Origin: Geobacter sp. AOG2
Lineage (GTDB): Bacteria; Desulfobacterota; Desulfuromonadia; Geobacterales; Pseudopelobacteraceae
Direction: 5' to 3'
NCBI RefSeq assembly: GCF_019972295.1
Contig: NZ_BLJA01000001.1
Span: 91,903-155,902 of the forward strand
Length of the DNA stretch: 64,000 nucleotides
A model generated the notes under the pieces. That model did not search any database. It was not told where the DNA came from and was given only the letters and a program-made list of their open reading frames with translations. A program made the position numbers and the translations under genes. Of the stretch, positions 26,729 through 36,332 are shown in pieces (position 1 is the stretch's first letter; every line of letters starts with the position of its first letter).

Positions 26729-27565
26729 ATGAAATTCACCAAAATGCAGGGTGCCGGCAATGATTACGTCTACGTGAACTGTTTCGAGGAGACGGTCGCC
26801 GACCCCCGGCAGACGGCCATACAGGTTTCCAACCGCAACTTCGGCATCGGCTCGGACGGGCTGATCCTGATCATGCCCTCGGACAAGGCCGACGTGCGCA
26901 TGCGCATGTTCAATTCCGACGGTTCCGAGTCCGAGATGTGCGGCAACGGCATCCGCTGCGTGGCGAAATACGCCTACGACCACGGCATTGTCTCGAAGAC
27001 CGAGATCAGCGCCGAGACCGGGGCCGGCATCCTGACCCTGCACCTGGTGCCGGGAAGCGACGGCAGGATCGCGAAGGTTCGCGTCAACATGGGGCCGCCG
27101 CGGCTGACCAGGGGCGAGATCCCCATGACCGGCGATGCCGCCGCCCAGGTGGTAGCGGAGCCGCTCACGGTCCTGGACCGCACCTTCCGGATCACCTGCG
27201 CCTCCATGGGCAACCCCCACTGCGTGATCTTCGTGGACGATGTGGAGAACTTCCCGGTTGCCACCTATGGACCGCTGATCGAAAACCATGAACTGTTCCC
27301 GCGCCGCACCAACGTGGAGTTCGTCCAGATCTTCTCGCGCACCGAGGTGCGCCAGCGGACCTGGGAGCGGGGCGCCGGGGAAACCCTGGCCTGCGGCACC
27401 GGGTCCAGCGCCGTGACCGCGGCATGCGTACTGAACGGCCTGACCGAGAAGAAGATCCTCAACCATCTCCTCGGGGGCGATCTGGAGATGGAGTGGGCCG
27501 AGGACGGCAACATCTACATGACCGGCCCGGCGGTAGAGGTCTTCAACGGGGAGATCGAACTGTAA
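26729..27565 (+). CDS. dapF: DapF, diaminopimelate epimerase
   Basis: A 278-aa enzyme converting LL- to meso-diaminopimelate for lysine and peptidoglycan synthesis. Both catalytic cysteine motifs are present: [12 protein letters not shown] and [13 protein letters not shown]. The start [16 protein letters not shown] is the family N-terminus. No other lysine-pathway gene is adjacent. A short repeat copy begins 1 base after the stop. Confidence 0.97.
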   Translation: MKFTKMQGAGNDYVYVNCFEETVADPRQTAIQVSNRNFGIGSDGLILIMPSDKADVRMRMFNSDGSESEMCGNGIRCVAKYAYDHGIVSKTEISAETGAGILTLHLVPGSDGRIAKVRVNMGPPRLTRGEIPMTGDAAAQVVAEPLTVLDRTFRITCASMGNPHCVIFVDDVENFPVATYGPLIENHELFPRRTNVEFVQIFSRTEVRQRTWERGAGETLACGTGSSAVTAACVLNGLTEKKILNHLLGGDLEMEWAEDGNIYMTGPAVEVFNGEIEL

Positions 27566-27566
27566 G

Positions 27567-27632
27567 AGGTTGTTGAAAAACAGCCATCAGGCCTTCTGCG
27601 GGTGCGACGATCCGACTATTTTCGAACAACCT
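27567..27632 (+). repeat. MITE-like dispersed repeat, copy 6 (short form)
   Basis: Only about 66 bp: the left end AGGTTGTTGAAAAACAGCCATC is joined almost directly to the right end (GCGGGTGCGACGATCCGACT to AACAACCT), without the central palindrome. An inverted terminus remnant (TTTTCAACAGCCTGCT) follows at 27636-27651. Confidence 0.85.
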
Positions 27633-27707
27633 GAGTTTTCAACAGCCTGCTAAGGTCCCTTGAAATTTCCTTTCCCCCTTGCCCAAAAGGGAAGGTGCTA
27701 TACACTT

Positions 27708-28589
27708 ATGCCACGTGCTCTTACCATTATAAACATCCTGCTAGGGGTCATCATCGTCGCCATTTTGGCGGCCATCACCGCCGACAGTCTGGGCAGACGG
27801 CTCAATGGGGCGTTTGTGCCCAAAACTGCGGGCGCCGGCAAGGCTGCTCCCGCGGTCGTGCCGCCTCCCCGCATCCAGGACCTGGCGTTCTACGCCCCGA
27901 TCCTGGTGAACGGCCTGTTCGGCAAGGCGACCCAGGGGCAGCTCACCCCGATCGTGAACGCCCCCGTTGCGGGCCAGGGCGCCGCACCGGTCACTGCGCC
28001 GGCCGAACTGATGCTGCTCGGCACGGCCGTGGGCTCGTTCCGCGAGACCTTTGCCCTGGTGCGCCATACCAAAAAGCAGGAGGAACGCGTGTTCCGTCTG
28101 GGGGACATGGTGTTCGACGCCGGACGGCTGGTGGAAGTCACCAGGGAGCGGGCCTTCATCGTGGTGGGCGGCAAGAAGGTCGAGCTTTTGACCCCCATGA
28201 CCCCCCCGTCGGCAGCCCCGGAACAACCGGCCACGCCCCAGGCAGGCGCACCGGTCACCAGTGTGGGCGCCGGGAGCTTCGTGATCGACCAGCGGGCGCT
28301 CAACTCCGCCCTGGACAACCCGGCCCAGGCCATGAGCGACGCGCGCCTGCTCCCCAGCATGAAGGACGGCAAGGTGGAAGGGTTCCGGGCCTCGGAGGTA
28401 AAACCTACCGGCCTGTTCGCCCTGGTCGGCGTCAAGAACGGGGACGTGCTTCTGCGGCTCAACGATTTTCCCCTGGACTCGCCGGACAAGGCGCTGCAAT
28501 CGTTCATCGCCCTCAAGGGGCAGAGCAAGCTCAAGCTCGACCTGATCAGGGACGGGCAACCGACGACGTTCAACTACGACATACGGTAA
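27708..28589 (+). CDS. gspC: GspC, type II secretion inner-membrane protein with PDZ domain
   Basis: A 293-aa bitopic protein that links the inner-membrane platform to the GspD secretin. There is a short cytoplasmic N-terminus, one membrane helix (ALTIINILLGVIIVAILAAI), a Pro/Ala linker, a beta-rich HR domain (LMLLGTAVGSFRETFALVRH) and a C-terminal PDZ-like domain (FRASEVKPTGLFALVGVKNG, then DVLLRLNDFP). Start ATG 27708 gives the usual N-in topology. It heads gspC-D-E-F. Confidence 0.88.
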   Translation: MPRALTIINILLGVIIVAILAAITADSLGRRLNGAFVPKTAGAGKAAPAVVPPPRIQDLAFYAPILVNGLFGKATQGQLTPIVNAPVAGQGAAPVTAPAELMLLGTAVGSFRETFALVRHTKKQEERVFRLGDMVFDAGRLVEVTRERAFIVVGGKKVELLTPMTPPSAAPEQPATPQAGAPVTSVGAGSFVIDQRALNSALDNPAQAMSDARLLPSMKDGKVEGFRASEVKPTGLFALVGVKNGDVLLRLNDFPLDSPDKALQSFIALKGQSKLKLDLIRDGQPTTFNYDIR

Positions 28590-28677
28590 TGGCCTCTTTT
28601 CCGGCGTACGCCGGAACGGACACCTCTTCTGCCGACCCTCAACGATTCCGCAGTTACGAAACAACGTGGAGGCACGC

Positions 28678-30597
28678 TTGAAACAGTACCTGATACGCAC
28701 ACTCTGCACCCTGCTCCTGGCAGGGCTCCTTTTCGCCTCGCCGGTTTTTGCCGCCGGCCATGGGGTGGTGTTGAACTTCAACGAGGTGGACATTTCCACC
28801 ATGGTGAAGTTCATCAGCGACCTGACCGGCAAAAACTTCATCCTGGACGACCGGGTCAAGGGGAAGATCTCGGTTTACTCGCCCTCGAAGCTTTCCACCG
28901 AAGAGGCCTACAACGTCTTTGTCTCGGTCCTGGAACTGAAAGGGTTCACCGTGGTGCAGACCGGCAAGGTGGCCAAGATCGTTCCCATTTCGGCGGCCCG
29001 GCAATCCGGCCTGACCCTGCTGAAATCGGGCGAGGTGCCGCCGGTCAACGAAAGCTACGTGGCCCAGGTCAACAAGCTGGAAAATATCACGGCCCAGGAG
29101 GCGGTGACGTTCCTGCAGCCGATGGTTTCCAAGGATGGCTTCATTTCGGCGTTCGGACCCGGCAACCTGATCCTGATGGTGGATTCGTCGCTCAACATCC
29201 GCAAACTGCGGGGGCTGTTGCGCCTGATCGACACGGAGAAGACCCGTGAAGGGATCGAGATCGTCTACCTGAAAAACGCCGCCGCCGAGAGCGTCGCCAA
29301 AACCATCCAGCAATGGCTTACCGGCAGCGAGAGCAAAACCACCGTGCAGCCGGGCGGGGCCGCGGCCTCTTCCACCAGCGCGGTGACCGTGCTGGCCGAC
29401 CAGCGGCTGAACGCTCTTTTGTTGTTCGGCAGCGGCAGCGACAGCCTCAAGCAGGCGGTGCGGGAGATGGCGGCCAAACTGGACGTGCAGCCGCCCGAGG
29501 CCAGCAACAAGGTCAATGTCTACTACCTGGAGAACACCGACGCCACCGAGATGGCCAAGGTACTGGACGGCGTCATCAAAGGGATGACTACCGCCACCAC
29601 AGGCCAGGCCGGTGCGGCGGCAGCGCCCCAGACCTCCCCCTTCGACAGCGGCAAGGTCACCATCACCCCGGACAAGGCTTCAAATTCCCTGGTGATCATG
29701 GCGTCGCCCACGGATTACAACAACCTGGTCCAGGTGATCAAAAAGCTGGACCGCCGCAGCAAGCAGGTCTTCGTACAGGTGCTGATCGCCGAGGTCTCCC
29801 TCACCAAGTCTCGGGAAGTGGGCATGCAACTCGGCACCCTTGGTGTCGGCACCCTCAGCAGATATTTCGGCGTCGCCGGATACTACGACCCCTTCGGGGT
29901 GCTCTCCACCATCGAGTCTGCCACGTCGTCGATTTCGTCCACCAGCGGGCTCTCCAACTTATCCACGCCGGCGAACATCGGCGCGGTGCTCAAGGCCCTG
30001 GACTCCAACGGCTTGGTGAACGTACTCTCCACGCCCAACATCCTGACCTCGGACAACAAGGAGGCCGAGATCGTGGTGGGGCAGAACGTCCCCTTCCAGG
30101 GATCGTCCACCGTCTCCTCCGGCGTCACGACCACCTCCATCGAGCGCAAGGACGTGGGTATCACCCTGAAGATCAAGCCCCAGATCAGCGAAGGGGACTA
30201 TATCCGCCTCGACCTCTCCCAGGAGATCTCCGCCATCGGCTCCACGGTCACGGTCGGCAGCGGTTCCACGGACCGCATCACCACCAAGCGCTCGGCCAAG
30301 ACCAATGTTGTCGTCAAGGACAATGAAATGATCGTGATCGGCGGCCTGATCCAGGACCAGGATGACGAAACCATAAGCAAGGTCCCGTTTCTGGGGGATA
30401 TCCCCGGCCTGGGGTGGCTGTTCAAGACCAAGAGCAAGAGCAAGACCAAGACCAACCTGATGATCCTGTTGACCCCGCACATCGTCAAGGACAGCGCCGA
30501 GCTGAACGCCATTTCCGACAGCCAGCGGTCGAAATTCGGCGATGCCGCCAAAAAGGTGGAGCCGGTTGACGTGCAGAAGGAGATCGGCGCGAAATGA
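28678..30597 (+). CDS. gspD: GspD, type II secretion outer-membrane secretin
   Basis: A 639-aa secretin forming the outer-membrane channel. Sec signal peptide LLLAGLLFASPVFAAGH, then N0 (VVLNFNEVDISTMVKFISDL), N1-N3 repeats with a Gly/Ser/Ala insert, then the secretin domain with VNVLSTPNILTSDNKEAEIV, VGQNVPF and the late PFLGDIPGLGWLFKT. I chose TTG 28678, five bases after GGAGG; the in-frame GTG 28666 lies within that site. Its stop overlaps gspE by 4 bp. No pilotin gene was identified. Confidence 0.93.
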   Translation: MKQYLIRTLCTLLLAGLLFASPVFAAGHGVVLNFNEVDISTMVKFISDLTGKNFILDDRVKGKISVYSPSKLSTEEAYNVFVSVLELKGFTVVQTGKVAKIVPISAARQSGLTLLKSGEVPPVNESYVAQVNKLENITAQEAVTFLQPMVSKDGFISAFGPGNLILMVDSSLNIRKLRGLLRLIDTEKTREGIEIVYLKNAAAESVAKTIQQWLTGSESKTTVQPGGAAASSTSAVTVLADQRLNALLLFGSGSDSLKQAVREMAAKLDVQPPEASNKVNVYYLENTDATEMAKVLDGVIKGMTTATTGQAGAAAAPQTSPFDSGKVTITPDKASNSLVIMASPTDYNNLVQVIKKLDRRSKQVFVQVLIAEVSLTKSREVGMQLGTLGVGTLSRYFGVAGYYDPFGVLSTIESATSSISSTSGLSNLSTPANIGAVLKALDSNGLVNVLSTPNILTSDNKEAEIVVGQNVPFQGSSTVSSGVTTTSIERKDVGITLKIKPQISEGDYIRLDLSQEISAIGSTVTVGSGSTDRITTKRSAKTNVVVKDNEMIVIGGLIQDQDDETISKVPFLGDIPGLGWLFKTKSKSKTKTNLMILLTPHIVKDSAELNAISDSQRSKFGDAAKKVEPVDVQKEIGAK

Positions 30598-32165
30598 GTG
30601 CCGGCCTGCTCCCGGAAGAGCTGGAGAGCGCCGCCCGGCGGCTGGGCATCGCCTGCCAGCCCGAGATCGCGGTGGCCGAGGTCGATCCGGCCCTGTTGGC
30701 GCGCGTGCCGCTGACCTTTGCCCGGGCCCACGCCATCCTGCCCCTGCGGGAAGAGGACGGGCGGATCAGGGTAGCCCTTGCCGGTCCCGCCGCTCTCCTG
30801 GCCATGGACGAACTGCGGCTTTTGTTCGGCCGGCCGGTGGAGGCGGTCCTGGTGCCGGCCGGTATCCTGGGCGACGCCATCAACCATATCTACGGCAGCC
30901 TCTCCGGCACCGCCCGGGAGGTCCTCCAGGAGTTGGAGGGCGAGGACCTCTCCACGGTGGCCACCGAGTTCAACGACCCCCAGGATCTCCTGGACCTGGG
31001 CGACGAAGCCCCGGTCATCCGGCTCTTGAACTCCGTCCTCTCCGAGGCGGTCAAGGAGCGGGTCAGCGACATCCACATCGAACCCTACGAGCGCGACCTG
31101 GTGGTGCGCTTCCGCATCGACGGCATCCTCTACGAAAAGCTGACGCCGCCCAAGATCATTCAGGACGCCCTGGTCTCCCGGGTCAAGATCATGGCCGGGC
31201 TCAACATTGCCGAGAAGCGCCTGCCCCAGGACGGCCGCATCCGCGTCATCGTCGCCGGCCGGGACGTGGACATCCGCGTCTCCATCATCCCCACCTTCTA
31301 CGGCGAGCGGGCCGTGCTGCGCCTCCTGGACAAGAAGAAGGGGGTCCTCTCCCTGGAGGACATAGGTTTAGGCGACGCCGGGGTGCAGACCATGGAACGG
31401 GTGCTGGCCCGCACCAGCGGCATCGTCCTGGTGACCGGCCCCACCGGCAGCGGCAAATCCACCACCCTTTACGCGGCCCTGAACCGGCTCAACACCAGCG
31501 AAAAGAACATCATCACCATCGAAGACCCGATCGAATACCAGATCAAGGGCATCGGCCAGATCCAGGTCAACGCCAAGATCGACCTGACCTTTGCCGCCGG
31601 CCTCCGCTCCATCCTGCGCCAGGACCCGGACATCATCATGGTCGGCGAGATCCGCGACGCCGAAACGGCCGAGATCGCCATCCAGGCCAGCCTCACCGGC
31701 CACCTGGTGCTCTCCACCCTGCACACCAACGATGCGGCCACCGCCGTGACCCGCCTGGTGGACATGGGCATCGAACCGTTCATGATCGCCTCGTCGCTCA
31801 CCGCGGTCATGGCCCAGCGCCTGGTGCGGGTGATCTGCCCCCACTGCCGCGAGGAATACCGGCCGGTGGAAGAGTACGCCGGCATTACCCTACCGGAGCG
31901 CCTCTACCGCGGCCGCGGCTGCGACAGATGCTTCGGGCTGGGCACCATGGGGCGCACCGCCATCTACGAGATCATGCCGGTGGACCAGGAGATCTGTTCC
32001 ATGATCATCAAACGCGCCCATGCCGGGGAGATCAAGGAGTATGCCGTTGCACACGGCATGAAGACCCTGCGGGACGACGGCCTGGCCAGGGCCGCCGCGG
32101 GCGACACCACCATTGAAGAGGTGCTGCGCGTCACCCAGGAGGACTATGCCGACGTTCCGGTATAA
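30594..32165 (+). CDS. gspE: GspE, type II secretion ATPase
   Basis: A 523-aa hexameric ATPase driving pseudopilus assembly. N1E-type domain, then Walker A TGPTGSGKSTTLYAAL, Asp box and Walker B DPDIIMVGEIRDAETAEIAI, His box LSTLHTNDA, and a zinc element with CPHC and CDRC pairs. GspE normally binds GspL, whose gene lies 3 kb away across glgP. It overlaps both gspD and gspF. Confidence 0.95.
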   Translation: MSAGLLPEELESAARRLGIACQPEIAVAEVDPALLARVPLTFARAHAILPLREEDGRIRVALAGPAALLAMDELRLLFGRPVEAVLVPAGILGDAINHIYGSLSGTAREVLQELEGEDLSTVATEFNDPQDLLDLGDEAPVIRLLNSVLSEAVKERVSDIHIEPYERDLVVRFRIDGILYEKLTPPKIIQDALVSRVKIMAGLNIAEKRLPQDGRIRVIVAGRDVDIRVSIIPTFYGERAVLRLLDKKKGVLSLEDIGLGDAGVQTMERVLARTSGIVLVTGPTGSGKSTTLYAALNRLNTSEKNIITIEDPIEYQIKGIGQIQVNAKIDLTFAAGLRSILRQDPDIIMVGEIRDAETAEIAIQASLTGHLVLSTLHTNDAATAVTRLVDMGIEPFMIASSLTAVMAQRLVRVICPHCREEYRPVEEYAGITLPERLYRGRGCDRCFGLGTMGRTAIYEIMPVDQEICSMIIKRAHAGEIKEYAVAHGMKTLRDDGLARAAAGDTTIEEVLRVTQEDYADVPV

Positions 32166-33357
32166 GGCATACACCGGCGCCGGGGCCACGGTCTCCGGCT
32201 CCGTCGAGGCCGAATCCGAACGCCAGGCCATGGCCCAGCTCAAGGGCAAGGGGCTCCTGCCCCGCGAGGTCAGCGAGGAAACGGCCGAAACGGGGGCGGC
32301 GCGGGCCTTCTCCTTCAACCGGGGGATCACCACCGCCGATCTGTCCCTCTTCACCCGCCGCCTGGCCACCCTGGTCGCCTCCTCCGTCCCCCTGTTCGAG
32401 GCCATGGGCTCGCTGCACGAGCAGGAGGAGAGCGGGCAACTCAAACAGGTGCTGGCGCGGGTGCGGGACCGGATCTCCGAAGGCGCCTCCCTGTCCCGGG
32501 CCCTGTCGGCCGAGCCCCGGATCTTCAGCGAGAGCTTCGTCAGCATGGTGGCCGCCGGCGAGGCCAGCGGCGCCCTGGATGCGGTGCTGGACCGGCTGGC
32601 CGACTTTCTGGAAGAACAGGAGCAGGTAAAGAGCCGGGTGGTCTCCGCGCTGGCCTACCCGATCCTGATGGTGGTGGTGGGGAGCGGGGTCATGATCTTC
32701 CTTTTGACCGTGGTCATCCCCAAGATCGTGGTCATCTTCGAGGAGAGCAAGGCCGCCCTGCCGCTGATCACGGTGATGCTCATCAAACTGTCCCACTTCC
32801 TGCGGGGCTGGTGGTGGATCCCGGCCGGGCTGGCCATCGGCTCGGTGCCGCTCTACCGCTCCGCCATGCGGCGGGACGACCTGCGCATGAAACGCGACCG
32901 CCTGCTGCTCCGGCTGCCGGTGGCCGGCGGCATGCTGCAGCAACTGCTCCTGTCGCGCTTTGCCAGGGTGCTGGGCTTGTTGCTGTCCAGCGGGGTGCCG
33001 ATCATCCGTGCCCTGGAGATCACCTCCGAGGTGCTGGTCAACCGGGTCTACCGCACCTTTCTCCGCGAGGTGATGGAAGAGGTGGCCCAGGGGGGGAGCC
33101 TGTCGGGGAGCCTGAAGAAGAGCCGCCTGTTCCCGCCCATGCTGGTGCACCTGGCCGGCGTGGGTGAAAAGGGGGGCACCCTGGAGGAGATGCTGCTCAA
33201 GGCCGGCGTCGCCTACGAGCGTGAGTTCAGCGCGCGCCTGACCCGGCTCATGGGCCTGATGGAACCGCTCTTGGTCCTGGCCATGGGCCTGGCCGTCGGG
33301 GTCGTGGTTATGGCCGTGTTGTTGCCTATATTCGAGATGAACCAGCTGATCAAGTAG
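32146..33357 (+). CDS. gspF: GspF, type II secretion inner-membrane platform protein
   Basis: A 403-aa protein with two homologous GspF domains and three membrane helices. Typical blocks are MPTFRYKAYTGAGATVSGSV at the start, LFTRRLATLVASSVPLFEAM in the first repeat and RFARVLGLLLSSGVPIIRAL in the second. ATG 32146 follows GGAGGACT inside the end of gspE. After it the expected pseudopilin genes gspG-K are missing: a repeat copy and glgP follow instead. Confidence 0.94.
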   Translation: MPTFRYKAYTGAGATVSGSVEAESERQAMAQLKGKGLLPREVSEETAETGAARAFSFNRGITTADLSLFTRRLATLVASSVPLFEAMGSLHEQEESGQLKQVLARVRDRISEGASLSRALSAEPRIFSESFVSMVAAGEASGALDAVLDRLADFLEEQEQVKSRVVSALAYPILMVVVGSGVMIFLLTVVIPKIVVIFEESKAALPLITVMLIKLSHFLRGWWWIPAGLAIGSVPLYRSAMRRDDLRMKRDRLLLRLPVAGGMLQQLLLSRFARVLGLLLSSGVPIIRALEITSEVLVNRVYRTFLREVMEEVAQGGSLSGSLKKSRLFPPMLVHLAGVGEKGGTLEEMLLKAGVAYEREFSARLTRLMGLMEPLLVLAMGLAVGVVVMAVLLPIFEMNQLIK

Positions 33358-33399
33358 TTTTCATCCGGAAACTCCGGATTAGCAGGCTGTTGAAAACCC

Positions 33400-33521
33400 A
33401 GGTTGTTCAAAAATAGTCAGATCGTCGCACCCGGAGAAGGCCCTGAGGAGGCGTAGCAGCGCTACGCCGCACGAAAGGGCTTTCGAGGACGGCGGCGAGA
33501 TGGCTGTTTTTCAACAACCTC
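33400..33521 (-). repeat. MITE-like dispersed repeat, copy 7 (reverse)
   Basis: About 122 bp, with right-end sequence first (AGGTTGTTCAAAAATAGTCA), core GGCGTAGCAGCGCTACGCC and left end CTGTTTTTCAACAACCT. A terminus fragment (GCAGGCTGTTGAAAACCC) precedes it at 33382-33399. It abuts the glgP ribosome-binding region. Confidence 0.85.
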
Positions 33522-33538
33522 CTAAAAGAGGTGCCGCT

Positions 33539-36103
33539 ATGGACTTTACCAAGATGCTGCACAAATTCACGGTCGTTCCGTCACTCACCGACGAGTTGGC
33601 CGCCCTCCAGCGGGTGGCCTACAACCTGTGGTGGAGTTGGGAGCCGGACGCCATCAACCTCTTCCGCCGCCTGGACACCGAACTGTGGCAGGCCACGCGC
33701 CATAACCCGGTCGAGATGCTGGGCATCCTCCAGCAGACCACCCTGGAAACCCTCAAGAACGACGAGGGCTTCATGGCCCACCTCAAGACGGTGGACGAGA
33801 AGCTTTCCGAGTACCTGGCGGAGAAGACCTGGTTCCAGAAGACCTGCAACGGCAACTCCCAGATGAAGGTGGCCTATTTTTCCATGGAGTTCGGCCTTCA
33901 CGAGTCGCTGCCGGTCTATTCCGGCGGTCTGGGCGTTCTGGCCGGCGACCACCTCAAGTCGGCCTCGGACCTGGGGTTGCCGCTGGTGGGGGTGGGGCTG
34001 CTCTACCGGCAGGGCTACTTCCGCCAGTATCTCAACAATGAAGGGTGGCAGCAGGAATACTACCCGGAGAACGATTTCTACAACCTGCCGCTGACCCTGG
34101 AACGGGACGAAAAGGGAGCCCCGCTCAGCGTGGAGCTGGAATTCGGCCCGCGCAGGTTCAATGTGCATATCTGGCGGGTGCAGGTCGGCCGGGTGCCGCT
34201 CTACCTCCTGGACACCAACCTGGAGGAGAACAGCCCCGAGGATCGCCTGATCACGGCCCAGCTTTACGGCGGCGACCAGGAGATGCGCATCCTGCAGGAG
34301 ATCCTTTTGGGGATCGGCGGCGTTCGGGCGCTGCGCGCCCTGGGGATCATCCCCAACGTATGCCACATGAACGAGGGGCATGCGGCCTTCCTGGCCCTGG
34401 AACGGATGCGGCTTGTGATGGAGAAGCGCGGCATCAGGTTCAACGAGGCCCGGGAGATCATCAGCGCCGGCAACGTCTTCACCACCCATACCCCGGTGGA
34501 GGCGGGCATCGACCATTTCCCCGCCGACCTGCTGGAACGCTATTTCGGCAAATACTACCGCTCCCTCGGCCTGAGCCGCGACGAATTCCTGGGCCTCGGC
34601 CGCCAGAATCCGAAGAATCCCCAGGAAGTCTTCTGCATGGCGGTCCTGGCCCTCAAACTGGCCGGCCACGCCAACGGCGTCAGCGAACTGCACGGCGAGG
34701 TGTCGCGCAAGATGTGGAAGAACACCTGGCCGGAACTGCCCGAGGAGCAATTGCCGCTCACCTCCATCACCAACGGTGTCCATACCCGCACCTGGATGTC
34801 CAACTACATGGCCAGCCTGCTGGTGCGCTACCTGGGTACCCGCTGGCTCGACGACCCGACCGACCACAATGTCTGGCGGCGTATCTCCAAGATCCCGGAC
34901 GCCGAATTGTGGCGCACCCGCCAGAGCTGCCGCGAGAAGCTGGTGGATTTTGCCCGCAAGCGGCTCAAGGAGCAGATGATCAAGGTGGGGGCCACGGTCA
35001 AGGAGATCGCCACGGCCGAGGAGGTCCTGGACCCGGAGGTGCTGACCATCGGTTTTGCCCGCCGGTTCGCCACCTATAAGCGCGGTACGCTGCTGATGCG
35101 CGACCTGGACCGCCTGGCGCGCATCCTCAACAACCCGGAGATGCCGGTGCAGATCATCTTTGCCGGCAAGGCCCATCCCCAGGATCAGGAGGGGAAGGAA
35201 CTGATCCGCCAGATCAACCAGGTCTCCGACCAGGACCGTTTCCGCCACCGGATCGTCTTCATCGAGGACTACGACATGGAAGTGGCTCGTCATCTGGTGC
35301 AGGGCGCGGATGTGTGGCTCAATACGCCGCGCCGGCCCATGGAGGCCAGCGGCACCAGCGGCATGAAGGTGGCCTTCAACGGCGGCCTCAACATGAGTAT
35401 CCTGGACGGCTGGTGGTGCGAAGGCTACCAGGGCAACAACGGCTGGGCCATCGGCAAGGGCGAGGTCTACGGGGATACGGAGTACCAGAACCAGGTCGAG
35501 AGCCGGGCCATCTACGACCTCCTGGAAAAAGAGATCGTGCCCCATTTCTACGACCGGGGCAGCGACGGCATTCCCCGCTCCTGGATCGCCACCATGAAGG
35601 CCTCCATGCAGAGCCTTTGCCCGGTCTTCTCCACCGACCGCATGGTGCAGGAATACGCCAGCCGTTCCTACACCACCTCCTACGGCCAGTGGAAACAGCT
35701 GGTGGCCGACGATCTTGCCCTGGCCCTGGACCTGGCCCGCTGGAAGGAGCGCACCTTCAAGGCCTGGCCGGCGGTGCGCATCGAGGATGCCTCGGCCCAG
35801 ATCTCCGACGCGGTGGCGGTGGGCAGCCTCGTGCCGGTGTCCGCCAAGGTCTTCCTGGGGGAGATCCCGGTGGAGGATGTGTCGGTGGAAGGGTATTTCG
35901 GCGTCCTGGATTCCACCGGAAACATCCAGGGGGGAGAAACGGTCCCCCTGGAGAACGTGGTGCCCGCCGGCGACGGCCTTTATCAGTTCAGCGGCACGAT
36001 CGACTGCCGTTTCTGCGGCCGGCACGGCTTCATGCTGCGGGTCATGCCGCGGCACAAGGTGTTGGGGAATGTGTACGAACCGGGTTACCTGATCTGGGGG
36101 TGA
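33539..36103 (+). CDS. glgP: Alpha-glucan (glycogen/maltodextrin) phosphorylase
   Basis: An 854-aa GT35 enzyme releasing glucose-1-phosphate from alpha-1,4-glucans. The N-terminal DUF3417-type segment (NLWWSWEPDAINLFRRLD) marks the class common in Geobacter and thermophiles. The catalytic core contains YFSMEFGLHESLPVYSGGLG, and the pyridoxal-phosphate lysine motif EASGTSGMKVAFNGG is intact. RBS AAAAGAGG precedes ATG 33539. The gene splits the type II secretion cluster and has repeat copies on both sides, consistent with local rearrangement. Confidence 0.95.
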   Translation: MDFTKMLHKFTVVPSLTDELAALQRVAYNLWWSWEPDAINLFRRLDTELWQATRHNPVEMLGILQQTTLETLKNDEGFMAHLKTVDEKLSEYLAEKTWFQKTCNGNSQMKVAYFSMEFGLHESLPVYSGGLGVLAGDHLKSASDLGLPLVGVGLLYRQGYFRQYLNNEGWQQEYYPENDFYNLPLTLERDEKGAPLSVELEFGPRRFNVHIWRVQVGRVPLYLLDTNLEENSPEDRLITAQLYGGDQEMRILQEILLGIGGVRALRALGIIPNVCHMNEGHAAFLALERMRLVMEKRGIRFNEAREIISAGNVFTTHTPVEAGIDHFPADLLERYFGKYYRSLGLSRDEFLGLGRQNPKNPQEVFCMAVLALKLAGHANGVSELHGEVSRKMWKNTWPELPEEQLPLTSITNGVHTRTWMSNYMASLLVRYLGTRWLDDPTDHNVWRRISKIPDAELWRTRQSCREKLVDFARKRLKEQMIKVGATVKEIATAEEVLDPEVLTIGFARRFATYKRGTLLMRDLDRLARILNNPEMPVQIIFAGKAHPQDQEGKELIRQINQVSDQDRFRHRIVFIEDYDMEVARHLVQGADVWLNTPRRPMEASGTSGMKVAFNGGLNMSILDGWWCEGYQGNNGWAIGKGEVYGDTEYQNQVESRAIYDLLEKEIVPHFYDRGSDGIPRSWIATMKASMQSLCPVFSTDRMVQEYASRSYTTSYGQWKQLVADDLALALDLARWKERTFKAWPAVRIEDASAQISDAVAVGSLVPVSAKVFLGEIPVEDVSVEGYFGVLDSTGNIQGGETVPLENVVPAGDGLYQFSGTIDCRFCGRHGFMLRVMPRHKVLGNVYEPGYLIWG

Positions 36104-36304
36104 GGTTGTTGAAAAACAGCCATCTTAGCGCCTAACGGCGTCCCGCTAAGCGGGATGACTACGCTATCGCTCCGTCACCGATAATTATGCTCACGCATAA
36201 TTATACGCCGCCGTCCTCGAAAGCCACCTTGTGCGGCGTAGCGCTGCTACGCCTCCGCGGGTCTTTCTGCGGGTGCGACAATCTGGCTATTTTTGAACAA
36301 CCTG
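36103..36304 (+). repeat. MITE-like dispersed repeat, copy 8 (composite of both subtypes)
   Basis: About 202 bp overlapping the glgP stop (TGAGGTTGTTG). The first half is the subtype with TTAGCGCC and the ATAATTATGC inverted repeat; the second half is the GGCGTAGCGCTGCTACGCC subtype; then the common right end. It shows how the two cores can be joined. Confidence 0.85.
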
Positions 36305-36332
36305 AACTTTTCAATAATTTCTTAGGAACGAT

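Noticed and set aside
33581..36055. 824-codon frame on the - strand opposite glgP
   Set aside because: Mirror frame of a GC-rich gene; no motif, no start signals, glgP is certain.
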